A stretch of 64,000 nucleotides of DNA from Bacteroidia bacterium (GCA_041391665.1 JAWKNO010000002.1:1922001-1986000), one strand, 5' to 3'. Counted from the first letter of the stretch, positions 1 to 8,738 are shown. The notes: generated by a model from the sequence alone, not told the origin. A program made the numbers and translations.

Positions 1-891
1 AAAATCACGCAGCTTCTGAGCCAGCAACATTTTCATGTAGTCATGCTCGATATGAATTTTGCCATTGGTGCGACCAATGGTAAAGAAGGTTTTCACTGGC
101 TGAAAACCATTAAGGAGCTTTCGCCGGAGTCGGAAGTGGTCATGATGACCGCTTATGCTGATATCGAACTGGCTATCCGGGCGATAAAAGAAGGTGCGAT
201 GGATTTTGTGATCAAACCCTGGGAAAATGAAAAATTGATCGCTACGGTTCTCGATGCATTTAAGAAAAGCCAGATGACTGGCAGCCATTCTCCAATGGTT
301 ATACCTACTACTTCTGCAGCCGCAGAAGTAAACAGGGTATTTATGTTTCTGGACATCAAATCTTCGACAGAAATCGCCGATACCCTGGGTCATTTCCGCT
401 ACTTTACCCTCCTGAATGATTTTTTTGCCGATATCTCTGAGTCCATCTCTGAATGGGAAGGAGAAATATACCAGTACGTAGGGGATGAAGTCGTCGTGTC
501 ATGGCCGCTGGAAACAGGCATTGAAGCGGCCCGATGCCTGAATTGTTTTTTCCAAATCTGCGACCGCATGGATATGCTCGCCCCCCGCTACCTGGAAAAA
601 TATGGTATTCAACCTCAATTTAAAGCAGGTTTTCACTGTGGAATTGTAACTACAGGTTCTATTGGTACCATTAAAAAGGAAATTGTATTTTCAGGCGAGG
701 CGTTGGCTGTCGCCGCCAGAATTGAAGGCCTGTGCAACCGTTACCGGGTAAATCTTCTCCTTTCGGAGGACCTGATGGGACATTTGCCTGAAAATGATTT
801 CTTTGTTTCCCGAAAAATTGACGATATTATCCTTCGCGGAAAACAAAAACCCATGACACTTTACAGCGTCGAAAGACAAAAAACCGCTTAG
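1..891 (+). CDS. Response regulator receiver fused to class III adenylate/guanylate cyclase-like domain (5' partial)
   Basis: The frame is open to base 1, so the start lies outside the window; 296 residues are visible. Counting from the first visible codon, residues 1-90 are the C-terminal part of a CheY-like receiver with the phospho-acceptor Asp17 (VVMLDMNF), Thr50 and Lys72. Residues 112-290 are a class III nucleotide cyclase fold: the first metal Asp is Asp118 (FLDIKSST) and the second Asp162 (YVGDEVV). In the usual GxxVNxAARLE motif the transition-state Asn is replaced by Ala236, while Arg240 is kept. By family it would make cAMP or cGMP in response to a histidine kinase; without the Asn, low or no activity is possible (inference). 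The next gene starts 10 bases downstream, so it heads a likely operon with the HExxH protein and the amidohydrolase. Confidence 0.88.
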   Translation, partial: KITQLLSQQHFHVVMLDMNFAIGATNGKEGFHWLKTIKELSPESEVVMMTAYADIELAIRAIKEGAMDFVIKPWENEKLIATVLDAFKKSQMTGSHSPMVIPTTSAAAEVNRVFMFLDIKSSTEIADTLGHFRYFTLLNDFFADISESISEWEGEIYQYVGDEVVVSWPLETGIEAARCLNCFFQICDRMDMLAPRYLEKYGIQPQFKAGFHCGIVTTGSIGTIKKEIVFSGEALAVAARIEGLCNRYRVNLLLSEDLMGHLPENDFFVSRKIDDIILRGKQKPMTLYSVERQKTA

Positions 892-901
892 TACGACGAC
901 T

Positions 902-1528
902 ATGGACAGATTTGAGAAGTTTGCAGAAGAGCTGAAACAGATTGCTCCCTTTAATATCCGCTACAAGGACGAGTCCTGGGAAATGCAGGTATTAAATCTG
1001 TTTGCCATGCCTTTCTGCCCTGAATTTCTCTCCCGGTTTACCACTGTTGTCGGCAATAATATCTATTTCCCCAACCGGTCATTTATCCGCATGAACCCTG
1101 ACGCTGCCATGCGCACCCTCGCACATGAAGCAGTACACATTCTGGACATGGACCGCTGGACGCCCGGCTTTTTTGCAGGGGCTTACCTTTTTCCTCAAAT
1201 TCTTGCGCTGGGTGTTTTTCTTTTCCCTTTTTTGGGAATCTGGGCATTGCTGTTTTTGCTGTTTCTCCTACCCATTCCGGCACCCTTTCGCACTTACTTT
1301 GAGGTTCGCGGTTATGCTATGGATGTGCTGACAGTCGCCCCTCACCAACGAAAAGCTGTGCTGGATCAGGCGGTTGCGCAATTTACCGGATGGAATTATT
1401 ACAAAATGTTTCCCTTCGAATCATCGGTCAGGGCGCAAATCACCGAATGGGTAAATAAAGCTGAAAAAGGCGAAGCCAAAGACCTGATGAAAATCCTGCT
1501 CATCTACGAATTGGTAGTTGAGGAATAA
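902..1528 (+). CDS. Membrane protein with HExxH metallopeptidase-like motif
   Basis: A 208-residue protein with no family name I can give. It has the zinc-peptidase signature HEAVH at residues 75-79, a possible third ligand Glu134 in FEVRGYAMD, and a strongly hydrophobic stretch at residues 92-126 that should cross the membrane once or twice between the motif and Glu134. The layout HExxH, membrane segment, ExxxxAxD resembles small membrane gluzincins, but no known subfamily is obvious. It sits 10 bases after the response regulator-cyclase and 16 bases before the amidohydrolase, so co-transcription is likely. Activity is inferred only from the motif. Confidence 0.7.
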   Translation: MDRFEKFAEELKQIAPFNIRYKDESWEMQVLNLFAMPFCPEFLSRFTTVVGNNIYFPNRSFIRMNPDAAMRTLAHEAVHILDMDRWTPGFFAGAYLFPQILALGVFLFPFLGIWALLFLLFLLPIPAPFRTYFEVRGYAMDVLTVAPHQRKAVLDQAVAQFTGWNYYKMFPFESSVRAQITEWVNKAEKGEAKDLMKILLIYELVVEE

Positions 1529-1544
1529 AGGGTAATTTGGTTCT

Positions 1545-3263
1545 ATGAAACCATTTTTATCCTTACTCATCTTCTTTTACGGGCTCTCTGCCTATAGTCA
1601 GTCTGTTGTCCGTATTATCAATTGCAATATCATCGACCCTGTTTCTGGCAAAATCGCCGCCAACCAGGATATTCTGGTGGAAGGAGATCAGGTCAAACGC
1701 ATTTCATCTCATCGGAACCGGCCAGGCGTACCGGGAGAAACTACCATTGATGGTTCTGGTAAATGGGTCATTCCCGGCCTGACCGACGCACATATCCATT
1801 TTTTTCAGTCGGGAGGATTATATGCGAGACCCGATATCATTGACCTTCGCAACCGGGTACCTTTAGAGAAAGAGCGAAAGCGCGTAATGGAAATGGCCCC
1901 GGATTTTCTGGCTCGTTATCTGAGTTGTGGTATTACAACGGTATGTGATATGGGAGGGCCACTCACCAACTATGATATCAGAGCGAAAGCCCGCACAAAC
2001 GACTTCGCGCCCGATGTGTATGTAACCGGGCCCCTGATTTCATCCTACCAGCCGGAAGAGTTTGGCACACAAGACCCGCCGATCGTCAAAGTCTGGACGC
2101 CTGAAGAGGCACGGGAAATGGTCAGGTCGCAGATTCCGTTACATCCCGACTATATCAAAATCTGGTATATTGTTCGGCGGGGAGAGAAACCCGAACAATT
2201 TCTGCCCATTGTCAATGCGGTGGTAGAAGAAAGTCATAAAAACGGATTGCCCGTAGCAGTTCATGCCACACAGTTGGAAACGGCGCGTCTTGCGGTAATG
2301 GCCGGTGCCAACATACTCGTTCATAGTGTAGATGATCAGGTCGTGGACCAGGAGTTTATTGACTTATTGGTTGAAAAAAAGGTGAGTTATATCCCGACCC
2401 TGACGGTAAGCGAAAATTATTCCCAGGTGTTGGGCCAGCATATGGAGTTCCGGCAGGAAGACTTTACGATAGCCAACCCATATACTTTGGGAAGTCTGAC
2501 GGACCTAAGAGGTTTCCCGGCAAATGAAATCCCGGACTATGTACAAAACCTCATGGAAAAACCGTTTTCCCGTTCGCCCAAAGTGAATACGATGTATGAA
2601 AATCTGCGTCAGCTTCAGGCCGCAGGGGTAAATATTGTAACAGGTACAGACGCCGGAAATATAGGCACCCTTCATGCTTCCAGTTATTACGAAGAGATTG
2701 CAGCGATGAAAGCCGCAGGTCTGTCTCCGCTGGAGATCCTGAGATCGGCGACTTTCAATGCAGCCAAAATGTTAGGGAAAGATAAAACACAGGGTACTGT
2801 CGCAGCAGGAAACCAGGCAGATTTGGTGCTGCTTTCGGAAAATCCACTGGAAAATATCCAAAATCTTAGCAAAGTGCATATGGTCGTTGCCAAAGGCAGG
2901 GCCATGCATCCGGATTCACTGTTGCCGGGAAGTCCGGAGTTGTTGGCACAACAACAATTAAATGCATGGAATTTGAAAGACATTCAGGCGTTTGCCAATT
3001 GTTTTGATGAACATGTCGAGGTGTACAAGTATCCCAATGATAAACAATATACAGGAAGAAATGAGCTATACGAGCTGTATTCACCATTCTTCAAAGAAGT
3101 CCCGCAGGCATATTGTGAGGTAGTAAAGAGAATCCATATGGGTAATGTGATAATAGATGAAGAGAAAATCACCGGAATAGGAACGGCCCCTCCCCGACGA
3201 GTGGTTGCCATCTATGAAGTAGCCGGAAACAAAATTATCAGAGTAACCTTTATCTATCCCTGA
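1545..3263 (+). CDS. Secreted amidohydrolase with C-terminal NTF2/SnoaL-like domain
   Basis: A 572-residue protein with a Sec signal peptide (about residues 1-19, ending AYSQS). The amidohydrolase domain (about 22-450) shows the metal motif HIH at residues 83-85, a candidate bridging Lys in DYIKIW, His in AVHATQ and LVHSVDD, and the last metal Asp in GTDAGN near residue 369, so it looks catalytically complete. It resembles imidazolonepropionase-like and prolidase-like exported amidohydrolases; the substrate is unknown. From about residue 464 to the end there is an extra NTF2/SnoaL-like module (QQLNAWNLKDIQAF, later a VYKYPNDKQYTG segment). Such a fusion could bind substrate or help oligomerise the enzyme (inference). 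It is the last gene of the run that starts at the left edge. Confidence 0.85.
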   Translation: MKPFLSLLIFFYGLSAYSQSVVRIINCNIIDPVSGKIAANQDILVEGDQVKRISSHRNRPGVPGETTIDGSGKWVIPGLTDAHIHFFQSGGLYARPDIIDLRNRVPLEKERKRVMEMAPDFLARYLSCGITTVCDMGGPLTNYDIRAKARTNDFAPDVYVTGPLISSYQPEEFGTQDPPIVKVWTPEEAREMVRSQIPLHPDYIKIWYIVRRGEKPEQFLPIVNAVVEESHKNGLPVAVHATQLETARLAVMAGANILVHSVDDQVVDQEFIDLLVEKKVSYIPTLTVSENYSQVLGQHMEFRQEDFTIANPYTLGSLTDLRGFPANEIPDYVQNLMEKPFSRSPKVNTMYENLRQLQAAGVNIVTGTDAGNIGTLHASSYYEEIAAMKAAGLSPLEILRSATFNAAKMLGKDKTQGTVAAGNQADLVLLSENPLENIQNLSKVHMVVAKGRAMHPDSLLPGSPELLAQQQLNAWNLKDIQAFANCFDEHVEVYKYPNDKQYTGRNELYELYSPFFKEVPQAYCEVVKRIHMGNVIIDEEKITGIGTAPPRRVVAIYEVAGNKIIRVTFIYP

Positions 3264-3398
3264 GGAAAAAAATCCGGAAAATCTGTTATAAAATTTTGTT
3301 TTTTGAACAACCATTTAGTTTATTTGAAAAATTATTCAGCAGTTATCAAAATAAATTTCACCTATACGGAAATAACAGAGAGGCAAAAAGTTTATATC

Positions 3399-3418
3399 TA
3401 CCCACTAGTAGGTATTGC
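3399..3418. promoter_or_regulatory. Inverted repeat upstream of the luxR-type gene (copy 1)
   Basis: Positions 3399-3414 form the imperfect palindrome TACCCA-CTAG-TAGGTA, followed directly by TTGC. The same design, TACCYA-N4-TRGGTA-TTGC, occurs on the other side of the gene at 4320-4339. It lies 108 bases before the GTG start of the regulator. The TTG at 3415-3417 could be a -33 element, but the -7 region here is weak. Probable operator of the adjacent LuxR-type protein (inference). Confidence 0.5.
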
Positions 3419-3522
3419 AATTGGGGTTTTCCTTGGAGTAATTCGCACTGTAAAGCAATCAGGTTAAGGCCTATCAGTTACTCGCCATTTTACCGAAGGG
3501 CACATACCAGAAAGACAGCGTT

Positions 3523-4236
3523 GTGGAACAGAACCAGGAATCTTCACATATAAAGTCTATTGAAGATCTCTTTAAGAGAGACCGTGAACATGGCCTGTCC
3601 ATAATGGATAATATTGCGACAATATTACCCGGGAAAATTTTTTTGTTGGAGATCTTTGAAACGTCGGGAAACATAGAACTTAACACAACTTTTTGCAGCT
3701 ATCAAGATAGCAGCAAAGTTGATCATACAAACGAAACAGATAGTTTCAGACCATGTATTCATCCGGAGGATTATACGTGGCTGGTAGATCGGTTTAAAAG
3801 CTCTGTCAGGCCGGAAACTGATGCGTTTCAATTTTTCGCCAGGCTACGCGTAGAATCAACTCCACAAAGTGAACCAGAAAGATTTATCTGGCATTTCTTC
3901 ACTGTAAAAATCTTACGGAAAGATCAGGCTGAGCTGCCTGCCAGATTATTGTGCATTGCTGTTACAACAGAAAATATTGTCAACCACGAACGCAAATTTG
4001 AGACCTATATTCAAGATGCCTCTTTTATCAGAGCGAATCAGGAAAAGTTCTTTGACCTCACTTTTAGAGAAAAAGAAGTTTTGCATCTACTCTCAAAAGG
4101 TTTTACCAACCGTCAAGCCTCTTTGCAACTAGGAATTTCAGAGCAAACCGTGAAAACGCACAGAAAAAAAGTAGTGAAAAAACTACAAACCGCAAACCCA
4201 ATGGAACTGGCCAATTATCTCGTTTTCTTCGAATAA
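3523..4236 (+). CDS. PAS-like sensor/LuxR-type transcriptional regulator
   Basis: A 237-residue protein read from a GTG at 3523; no ATG fits the full domain length. Residues about 25-160 look like a PAS-type sensor fold (HPEDYTWLVDRFK, then a beta-rich WHFFTVKIL segment). Residues about 176-237 are a LuxR/GerE helix-turn-helix (LTFREKEVLHLL, GFTNRQASLQLGISEQTV, KTHRKKVVKKL). There is no receiver domain, so the signal is probably a ligand or partner protein. Identical-type inverted repeats flank the gene, which suggests autoregulation and control of the downstream tonB-receptor pair. A strong hairpin lies 48 bases after the stop. Confidence 0.85.
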   Translation: MEQNQESSHIKSIEDLFKRDREHGLSIMDNIATILPGKIFLLEIFETSGNIELNTTFCSYQDSSKVDHTNETDSFRPCIHPEDYTWLVDRFKSSVRPETDAFQFFARLRVESTPQSEPERFIWHFFTVKILRKDQAELPARLLCIAVTTENIVNHERKFETYIQDASFIRANQEKFFDLTFREKEVLHLLSKGFTNRQASLQLGISEQTVKTHRKKVVKKLQTANPMELANYLVFFE

Positions 4237-4284
4237 CGGCCAGAAAAAGATATTTAAGAATGCATATCTATTCAGCAGTGACAT

Positions 4285-4313
4285 GGCCTTGTCCCGAAAG
4301 GGATAAGGTCAGT
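4285..4313 (+). terminator. Hairpin terminator after the luxR-type gene
   Basis: An 11-bp stem (4285-4295 with 4300-4310, including G-U pairs) closed by a GAAA tetraloop. The following TCTTTTA tail is only moderately U-rich, so termination may be partial. Confidence 0.5.
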
Positions 4314-4319
4314 CTTTTA

Positions 4320-4339
4320 TACCTACACATGGGTATTGC
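4320..4339. promoter_or_regulatory. Inverted repeat upstream of the tonB operon (copy 2) with adjoining promoter-like elements
   Basis: Positions 4320-4335 read TACCTA-CACA-TGGGTA followed by TTGC, the same pattern as copy 1. TTG at 4336-4338 is followed after exactly 20 bases by TAAAATTG (4359-4366), one mismatch from the Bacteroidota -7 box TAnnTTTG. The palindrome therefore abuts a possible -33 element, the position expected for an activator site. It lies between the luxR-type gene and tonB and would imply a 5' leader of about 260 bases. Confidence 0.5.
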
Positions 4340-4632
4340 TTATTAAAAATATTAATCGTAAAATTGTCGTAGTATTTATTAAATAGACGTTCAATTTATT
4401 TTCTTGCACTTTCATTCGCTGTCTACCTGCCATAAGACTATTTAAAAGAAAATAAATTTATTATAAGATTTGATCTCTTTAGAGCATTTTTTGGGTCGAT
4501 GGAAGGTGTGGTGGTAATTCCTTTGCCATGCACACCTCCTCTTTGGTTCAAATTCAAGTATTTCACCCCACTCTTGTAACTCTACTTTTCGATTATCGTC
4601 GGTCAATTTTTTCATTTTTCAAATGAAGCCCG
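4340..4632 (+). other. Long non-coding leader upstream of the tonB-like gene
   Basis: Between the luxR-type gene and the tonB-like gene there are 396 bases without an open frame of note. After the inverted repeat the stretch is very AT-rich to about 4500. A hairpin follows with arms at 4504-4510 and 4531-4537 (AGGTGTG/CACACCT) plus a short inner TGG/CCA pairing. No known riboswitch consensus is recognised. It could be a regulatory leader or simply spacer. Confidence 0.35.
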
Positions 4633-5877
4633 ATGAACAAACTGAGCGAAAAAAAATCACGTCGCAAGCTCTATTCTCCTAAACAAACACCTGTTAAAGA
4701 AAAAAGTCTTCAAACCACAACTAATCCGGTATATGATCCACCGACATTACCATTTGTACAAATGGTGAAAACCTGGCTCAATTCACGTCAAACGACAATT
4801 TTCCTTGCTTTATTTTTTGCTCTTTTACTGATGGGCTTTCTCCTGAAAGATTCTTTCTATTCAGGAAAAGGGGGGAAAACCGCTGAAAAGCTCATCGCAG
4901 GCCAGAAAGAAAATCCGACTGCAAAACCTGCTTTGCCGGAATCAGGACTTACCGGAGAGAATCTCAGTGATACGCAAATTGTAATTTCTGACGAATCAGG
5001 TATTTCCCCTGATGAGGATATTCCCGCAGAATCCGGGGCGGAAAAAATACCTGATGCGATCAACCTGGGATCACCTGATGGCATTTTTGATATTCTGGGG
5101 AACCCGCTTGCCGGCGAACCGCTTCAGTTTCGGATCCGCAACTATGATCCCTCGATTGTCTATGAAATTAATTTAGGCAATGGAGAGCGTCAACGTGTGT
5201 TTAAGGAAACGACCTACCGATATGCCGAGCCGGGAAGTTTTAAGGTCACCCTGAGTTTTTCCAAACCCGGAGAGCCTGGGCTATTTGTGCACCGTTACCT
5301 TAAAATCAAGCCTGTAGAGATAGAGGAGACAGACAATATTCTCGCTGAAAATCCAATTCCTCCGGCAAGTTCCAGTCCATTGGCAAAGGCTGACACTCAA
5401 CTCCCCAAAAACCCTGTACGGGATTCCGGATCTTTTCAGACAGGATTATCGGGCCCCGGGCCTTCTGCAACTACCCTAATCAAAGAACAACCGCAAGCTG
5501 CTCCTGTGCAACCCCAACCCGTAGTTAAAACAGAAAAAACCGAACCAGTAATTTCGCCCAAAACACCCCTGGAATTTGCAGAAAAAATGCCTGCCTATCC
5601 CGGAGGATCCAAAGCGCTGAACGACTTCTTCAATCAGCAGATCAACTATCCCGAAATGGCCCGTGAAAACGAAATTGAAGGGAAAGTGTACGTCCGGTTT
5701 GTCGTTCGTCCGGATGGTTCTGCCAGCGACTTTACGGTCGTACGGGGGATTGGATTCGGCTGTGATGAAGAAGCCCTCCGTGTAGTAAACAACATGCCCA
5801 AATGGATTCCCGGAGAACAATCGGGACAAAAAGTTTCTGTGATCAAAACATTGCCTATTACTTTCAGATTTAAATAA
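4633..5877 (+). CDS. TonB-family energy transducer with PKD-like periplasmic domain
   Basis: A 414-residue protein. A basic cytoplasmic tail of about 53 residues precedes one membrane helix (about 54-72). A Pro/Glu-rich linker follows, then a PKD-like beta-sandwich at about 152-228 (YEINLGNGERQRVF, TYRYAEPGSFKVTLSF), a second Pro-rich linker, and a TonB C-terminal domain at about 317-414 (AYPGGSKALNDFF, INYPEMARENEIEGKVYVRF, KWIPGEQSGQKVSV). It should transmit proton-motive force from an ExbBD-type motor to an outer-membrane receptor. Its TAA overlaps the ATG of the receptor gene by one base, so the two are translationally coupled and the receptor is the likely partner. A PKD-like domain inside a TonB linker is unusual. 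Confidence 0.88.
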   Translation: MNKLSEKKSRRKLYSPKQTPVKEKSLQTTTNPVYDPPTLPFVQMVKTWLNSRQTTIFLALFFALLLMGFLLKDSFYSGKGGKTAEKLIAGQKENPTAKPALPESGLTGENLSDTQIVISDESGISPDEDIPAESGAEKIPDAINLGSPDGIFDILGNPLAGEPLQFRIRNYDPSIVYEINLGNGERQRVFKETTYRYAEPGSFKVTLSFSKPGEPGLFVHRYLKIKPVEIEETDNILAENPIPPASSSPLAKADTQLPKNPVRDSGSFQTGLSGPGPSATTLIKEQPQAAPVQPQPVVKTEKTEPVISPKTPLEFAEKMPAYPGGSKALNDFFNQQINYPEMARENEIEGKVYVRFVVRPDGSASDFTVVRGIGFGCDEEALRVVNNMPKWIPGEQSGQKVSVIKTLPITFRFK

Positions 5878-8618
5878 TGACGATTCGCCTTACTATTTTA
5901 CGCTATGTAATCTCCTTGTTCACCTTATTGCTGCTTTCATCTGCTTACACTTTTGCCCAACATACGATCCGAGGTGTCGTCCTTGACGAATCCAACGACG
6001 AGTCTGTGATCGGCGCTACGGTTACCATTAAAAATCAGGCTGTAGGAACCACCACAGATATGGATGGCATGTTTTCACTCAGTACTGACCTGGATTTTCC
6101 CCTAACCCTTGAAATTTCCTTATTCGACTTTATCACAACTTATGTCATTGTAGAAGAAGAAACCGAACTTCTTGCAATTGTTTTACGACCCGAAAATACG
6201 TTCAGCGAAGAGATCGTGGTCTCCGCTTCACGGATCGAAGAAAGAATCCTTGAATCACCGGTCTCCATTGAGAAGTTTACCCTGATGAAAATCAGAGAAA
6301 CGCCGGGGGTAGATATTTTTGCCAGCATGGCCGGAATGAAAGGTGTGCAAATCAATACCAGCAGCCTCACCTTTACCTCCATCAACACGCGTGGATTTGC
6401 CGATGCTCAAAACTGGCGGTTTATTCAGTATGCCGATGGTATGGAAATCAATTCACCCGGGCTGAACTATTCATTCGGAAACCTGATCGGCCCTACAGAG
6501 CTTGACCTGCGCAATGTAGAGATTGTACCGGGCCCGGGTTCTGCGCTTTACGGACCTAACGCCTTTAACGGTCTGCTTGTAATGAATTCCAAAAGTCCCT
6601 TTGACTATCAGGGTGTCAGCGCCCAGGTGAAAGGCGGGATAACGGTACAAAATGCTTCCGGGAATAATCCTTTCGGCGAATTTTCTCTCCGCTATGGGAA
6701 AATGATCAACGAAAAATGGGCATGGAAAATAAATCTCAACTATCTCACTGCGACCGATTGGGGGGCAAATGACGAATCTTATCATATCACGCCTCAAAAT
6801 ATTTCACAGAAAGACCAGTTATTACAACTTCCCCGCTCCCACCCCAACTTCAACGCAGTGAACGTTTATGGGGATGAAATTGCTGTGCCGGTATTTATTA
6901 CTCCGGATTCTTCGATTCAGGTCAACCGCTCAGGTATTGCCGAATCAGAAATCCTTGACTACAGTGTCAACAACTTCAAAGTCAATGGTTCGTTGCATTT
7001 CCGCCCGACAAAAAATGTAGAGGCAAGTTACGACGTGCGCTTTTTTCATGCAGACGCTATCCTGCGTCATACCACTGTTTACCCTCTGCGCGATATACGG
7101 CAGTTGATCCAGAAACTGGAAGTACACGGGGATGAGTTTAATGTAAAGGCCTACTACAGCTACGAGGATGCCAATAAATCCTATGCACTGCTGGGAACAG
7201 GGGCATTTATACAGGAAGGGCTGAAATCCAGTGCCCGCTGGTCAGCGGACTATGGAGCGGCTTACAGGGGTGAAGTTCCCGGTATAGCCCCCGGCGACCA
7301 CTCAGCTTCCCGGTTATTTGCTGACAGAGATATACCTGGTTCCACCAGCGAAGCTTTTCAAAAACTTCGCACAGCCAGTCTTTCCAACCCCGATGTACTC
7401 ACCGGCGGCTCCCGATTCATCGACAAATCGAGTATGTTGCATGTCGAAGCCAATTACGACTTCCGGGGAAAAATTACCTTCTTTGATCTTCAGGAAGGAA
7501 TCAGCTTCCGCCGGTATTTCCTCAACTCCGAAGGCAATCTTTTCAATGACGGGCCTTCAGGGTTTAACGGCATCATCCCAATCCAGGAATACGGCGCATA
7601 TGCACAGGGATCCAAAGATTTGCTGAATGACCATCTGGCGATCAGGGCTTCGCTCCGCATGGATAAAAACCAGAACTTTGAAGCGAGAGTCAGCCCCAGG
7701 GCATCGGCTGTGGTAACATTGGGGAAAGAGCGGCAGCACAACTTCAGGTTCTCAGGCCAAACGGGTTTTCGCAACCCGGCAACGCAGGAGACCTATATAG
7801 CGCTTGATATTGGAAGTGCCGTTATCCTCGGTGGAACCCAGGATAATATTTATAACTATAACTACAGCATGGGGGAAAGCCAGGTCGTCAATGGAAGGGA
7901 TATCCACCAGCAACTCGTAACGCTCGCTTCAGTCGGACAATTTCTCGCCACTGGCGCCAATAATCCTTCCCTGCTGGTACCCGCCCGGCTCGAATTTCTG
8001 AAACAAGAACAGATATCTACCTTTGAGTTTGGCTACCGGGGACTTTTGGGACAAAAACTCCTGATCGATGCAAATGTCTATTACAATACCTACCGCGACT
8101 TTGTAACCCGAACCCTTGCTTACAGCTTGCTGGTCAACCGGGCCTTTGCCGTCTATACCAATGTTCCCGACGAAATCACCAGCTATGGCGCAGGGCTGCA
8201 ACTGGAGTATCTCTTCCCACTGGGCTATCGTGTATGGGGTAACTATACCTATACAAACTTTGATGCAGATAAAGCACTGGCCAATAATCCCGGCTTTTTC
8301 CCAGCGTTCAATACACCCAAAAACCGGTTTAATATCAATATCAGCAACCGCGATGTTTTTGAAGGAATTGGGTTCAGCGCAGCTTTCCGCTGGTCAGATT
8401 CTTACCTTTGGCAGTCTCCTTTTGGACAGGGTGAAATCAAAGCCTATAGTGTTGTCGATGCGGCACTCAGCTATCGGATCGCACCCGCAAAGTCCACGAT
8501 AAAAGTGGGTGCAGCCAACCTGTTGAATCATGAGTACAAACAAATCTATGGAGGACCGGCTATTGGTGCCCAATATTACCTGAGCCTTACCTTTGACGAA
8601 TTGTCAGGGCAACCCTGA
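5877..8618 (+). CDS. TonB-dependent outer-membrane receptor
   Basis: A 913-residue protein with signal peptide (1-28, ending AYTFAQ). Residues about 29-105 are a carboxypeptidase-regulatory-like domain (TIRGVVLDES, GTTTDMDGMFSL) common in Bacteroidota receptors. The plug domain follows (about 115-245: SPVSIEKFTL, INTRGFADAQNWRF, VEIVPGPGSALYGPNAFNG). The remainder is the 22-strand-type beta-barrel, ending with the strand AQYYLSLTF and a short SGQP tail. There is no SusD-like gene nearby, so it is not a classical polysaccharide utilisation locus; the substrate could be a siderophore, cofactor or oligomer. A good terminator follows 38 bases downstream. Confidence 0.93.
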   Translation: MTIRLTILRYVISLFTLLLLSSAYTFAQHTIRGVVLDESNDESVIGATVTIKNQAVGTTTDMDGMFSLSTDLDFPLTLEISLFDFITTYVIVEEETELLAIVLRPENTFSEEIVVSASRIEERILESPVSIEKFTLMKIRETPGVDIFASMAGMKGVQINTSSLTFTSINTRGFADAQNWRFIQYADGMEINSPGLNYSFGNLIGPTELDLRNVEIVPGPGSALYGPNAFNGLLVMNSKSPFDYQGVSAQVKGGITVQNASGNNPFGEFSLRYGKMINEKWAWKINLNYLTATDWGANDESYHITPQNISQKDQLLQLPRSHPNFNAVNVYGDEIAVPVFITPDSSIQVNRSGIAESEILDYSVNNFKVNGSLHFRPTKNVEASYDVRFFHADAILRHTTVYPLRDIRQLIQKLEVHGDEFNVKAYYSYEDANKSYALLGTGAFIQEGLKSSARWSADYGAAYRGEVPGIAPGDHSASRLFADRDIPGSTSEAFQKLRTASLSNPDVLTGGSRFIDKSSMLHVEANYDFRGKITFFDLQEGISFRRYFLNSEGNLFNDGPSGFNGIIPIQEYGAYAQGSKDLLNDHLAIRASLRMDKNQNFEARVSPRASAVVTLGKERQHNFRFSGQTGFRNPATQETYIALDIGSAVILGGTQDNIYNYNYSMGESQVVNGRDIHQQLVTLASVGQFLATGANNPSLLVPARLEFLKQEQISTFEFGYRGLLGQKLLIDANVYYNTYRDFVTRTLAYSLLVNRAFAVYTNVPDEITSYGAGLQLEYLFPLGYRVWGNYTYTNFDADKALANNPGFFPAFNTPKNRFNINISNRDVFEGIGFSAAFRWSDSYLWQSPFGQGEIKAYSVVDAALSYRIAPAKSTIKVGAANLLNHEYKQIYGGPAIGAQYYLSLTFDELSGQP

Positions 8619-8655
8619 GAACCGTATCGGTTACTTCAAAATCGATACTCCCCCG

Positions 8656-8689
8656 GGCCGTCAGTCACATGGCGGCCTTTTTTATTTTT
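8656..8689 (+). terminator. Rho-independent terminator after the TonB receptor
   Basis: A 7-bp stem GGCCGTC/GGCGGCC (8656-8662 with 8671-8677), an 8-base loop, and the tail TTTTTTATTTTT. It ends the tonB-receptor operon. Confidence 0.8.
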
Positions 8690-8738
8690 CGGAATTATAA
8701 AGTAATTTGGAGAAAGTAATCTTTCCGAAGTGAGGCAG

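Noticed and set aside
3523..4236. LuxR-type gene considered as a quorum-sensing receptor
   Set aside because: No autoinducer-binding domain or synthase was seen; the N-terminus looks PAS-like.
4520..4570. A GGTTCAAATTC string resembling a tRNA T-loop
   Set aside because: No acceptor stem, anticodon arm or D-arm could be paired around it.
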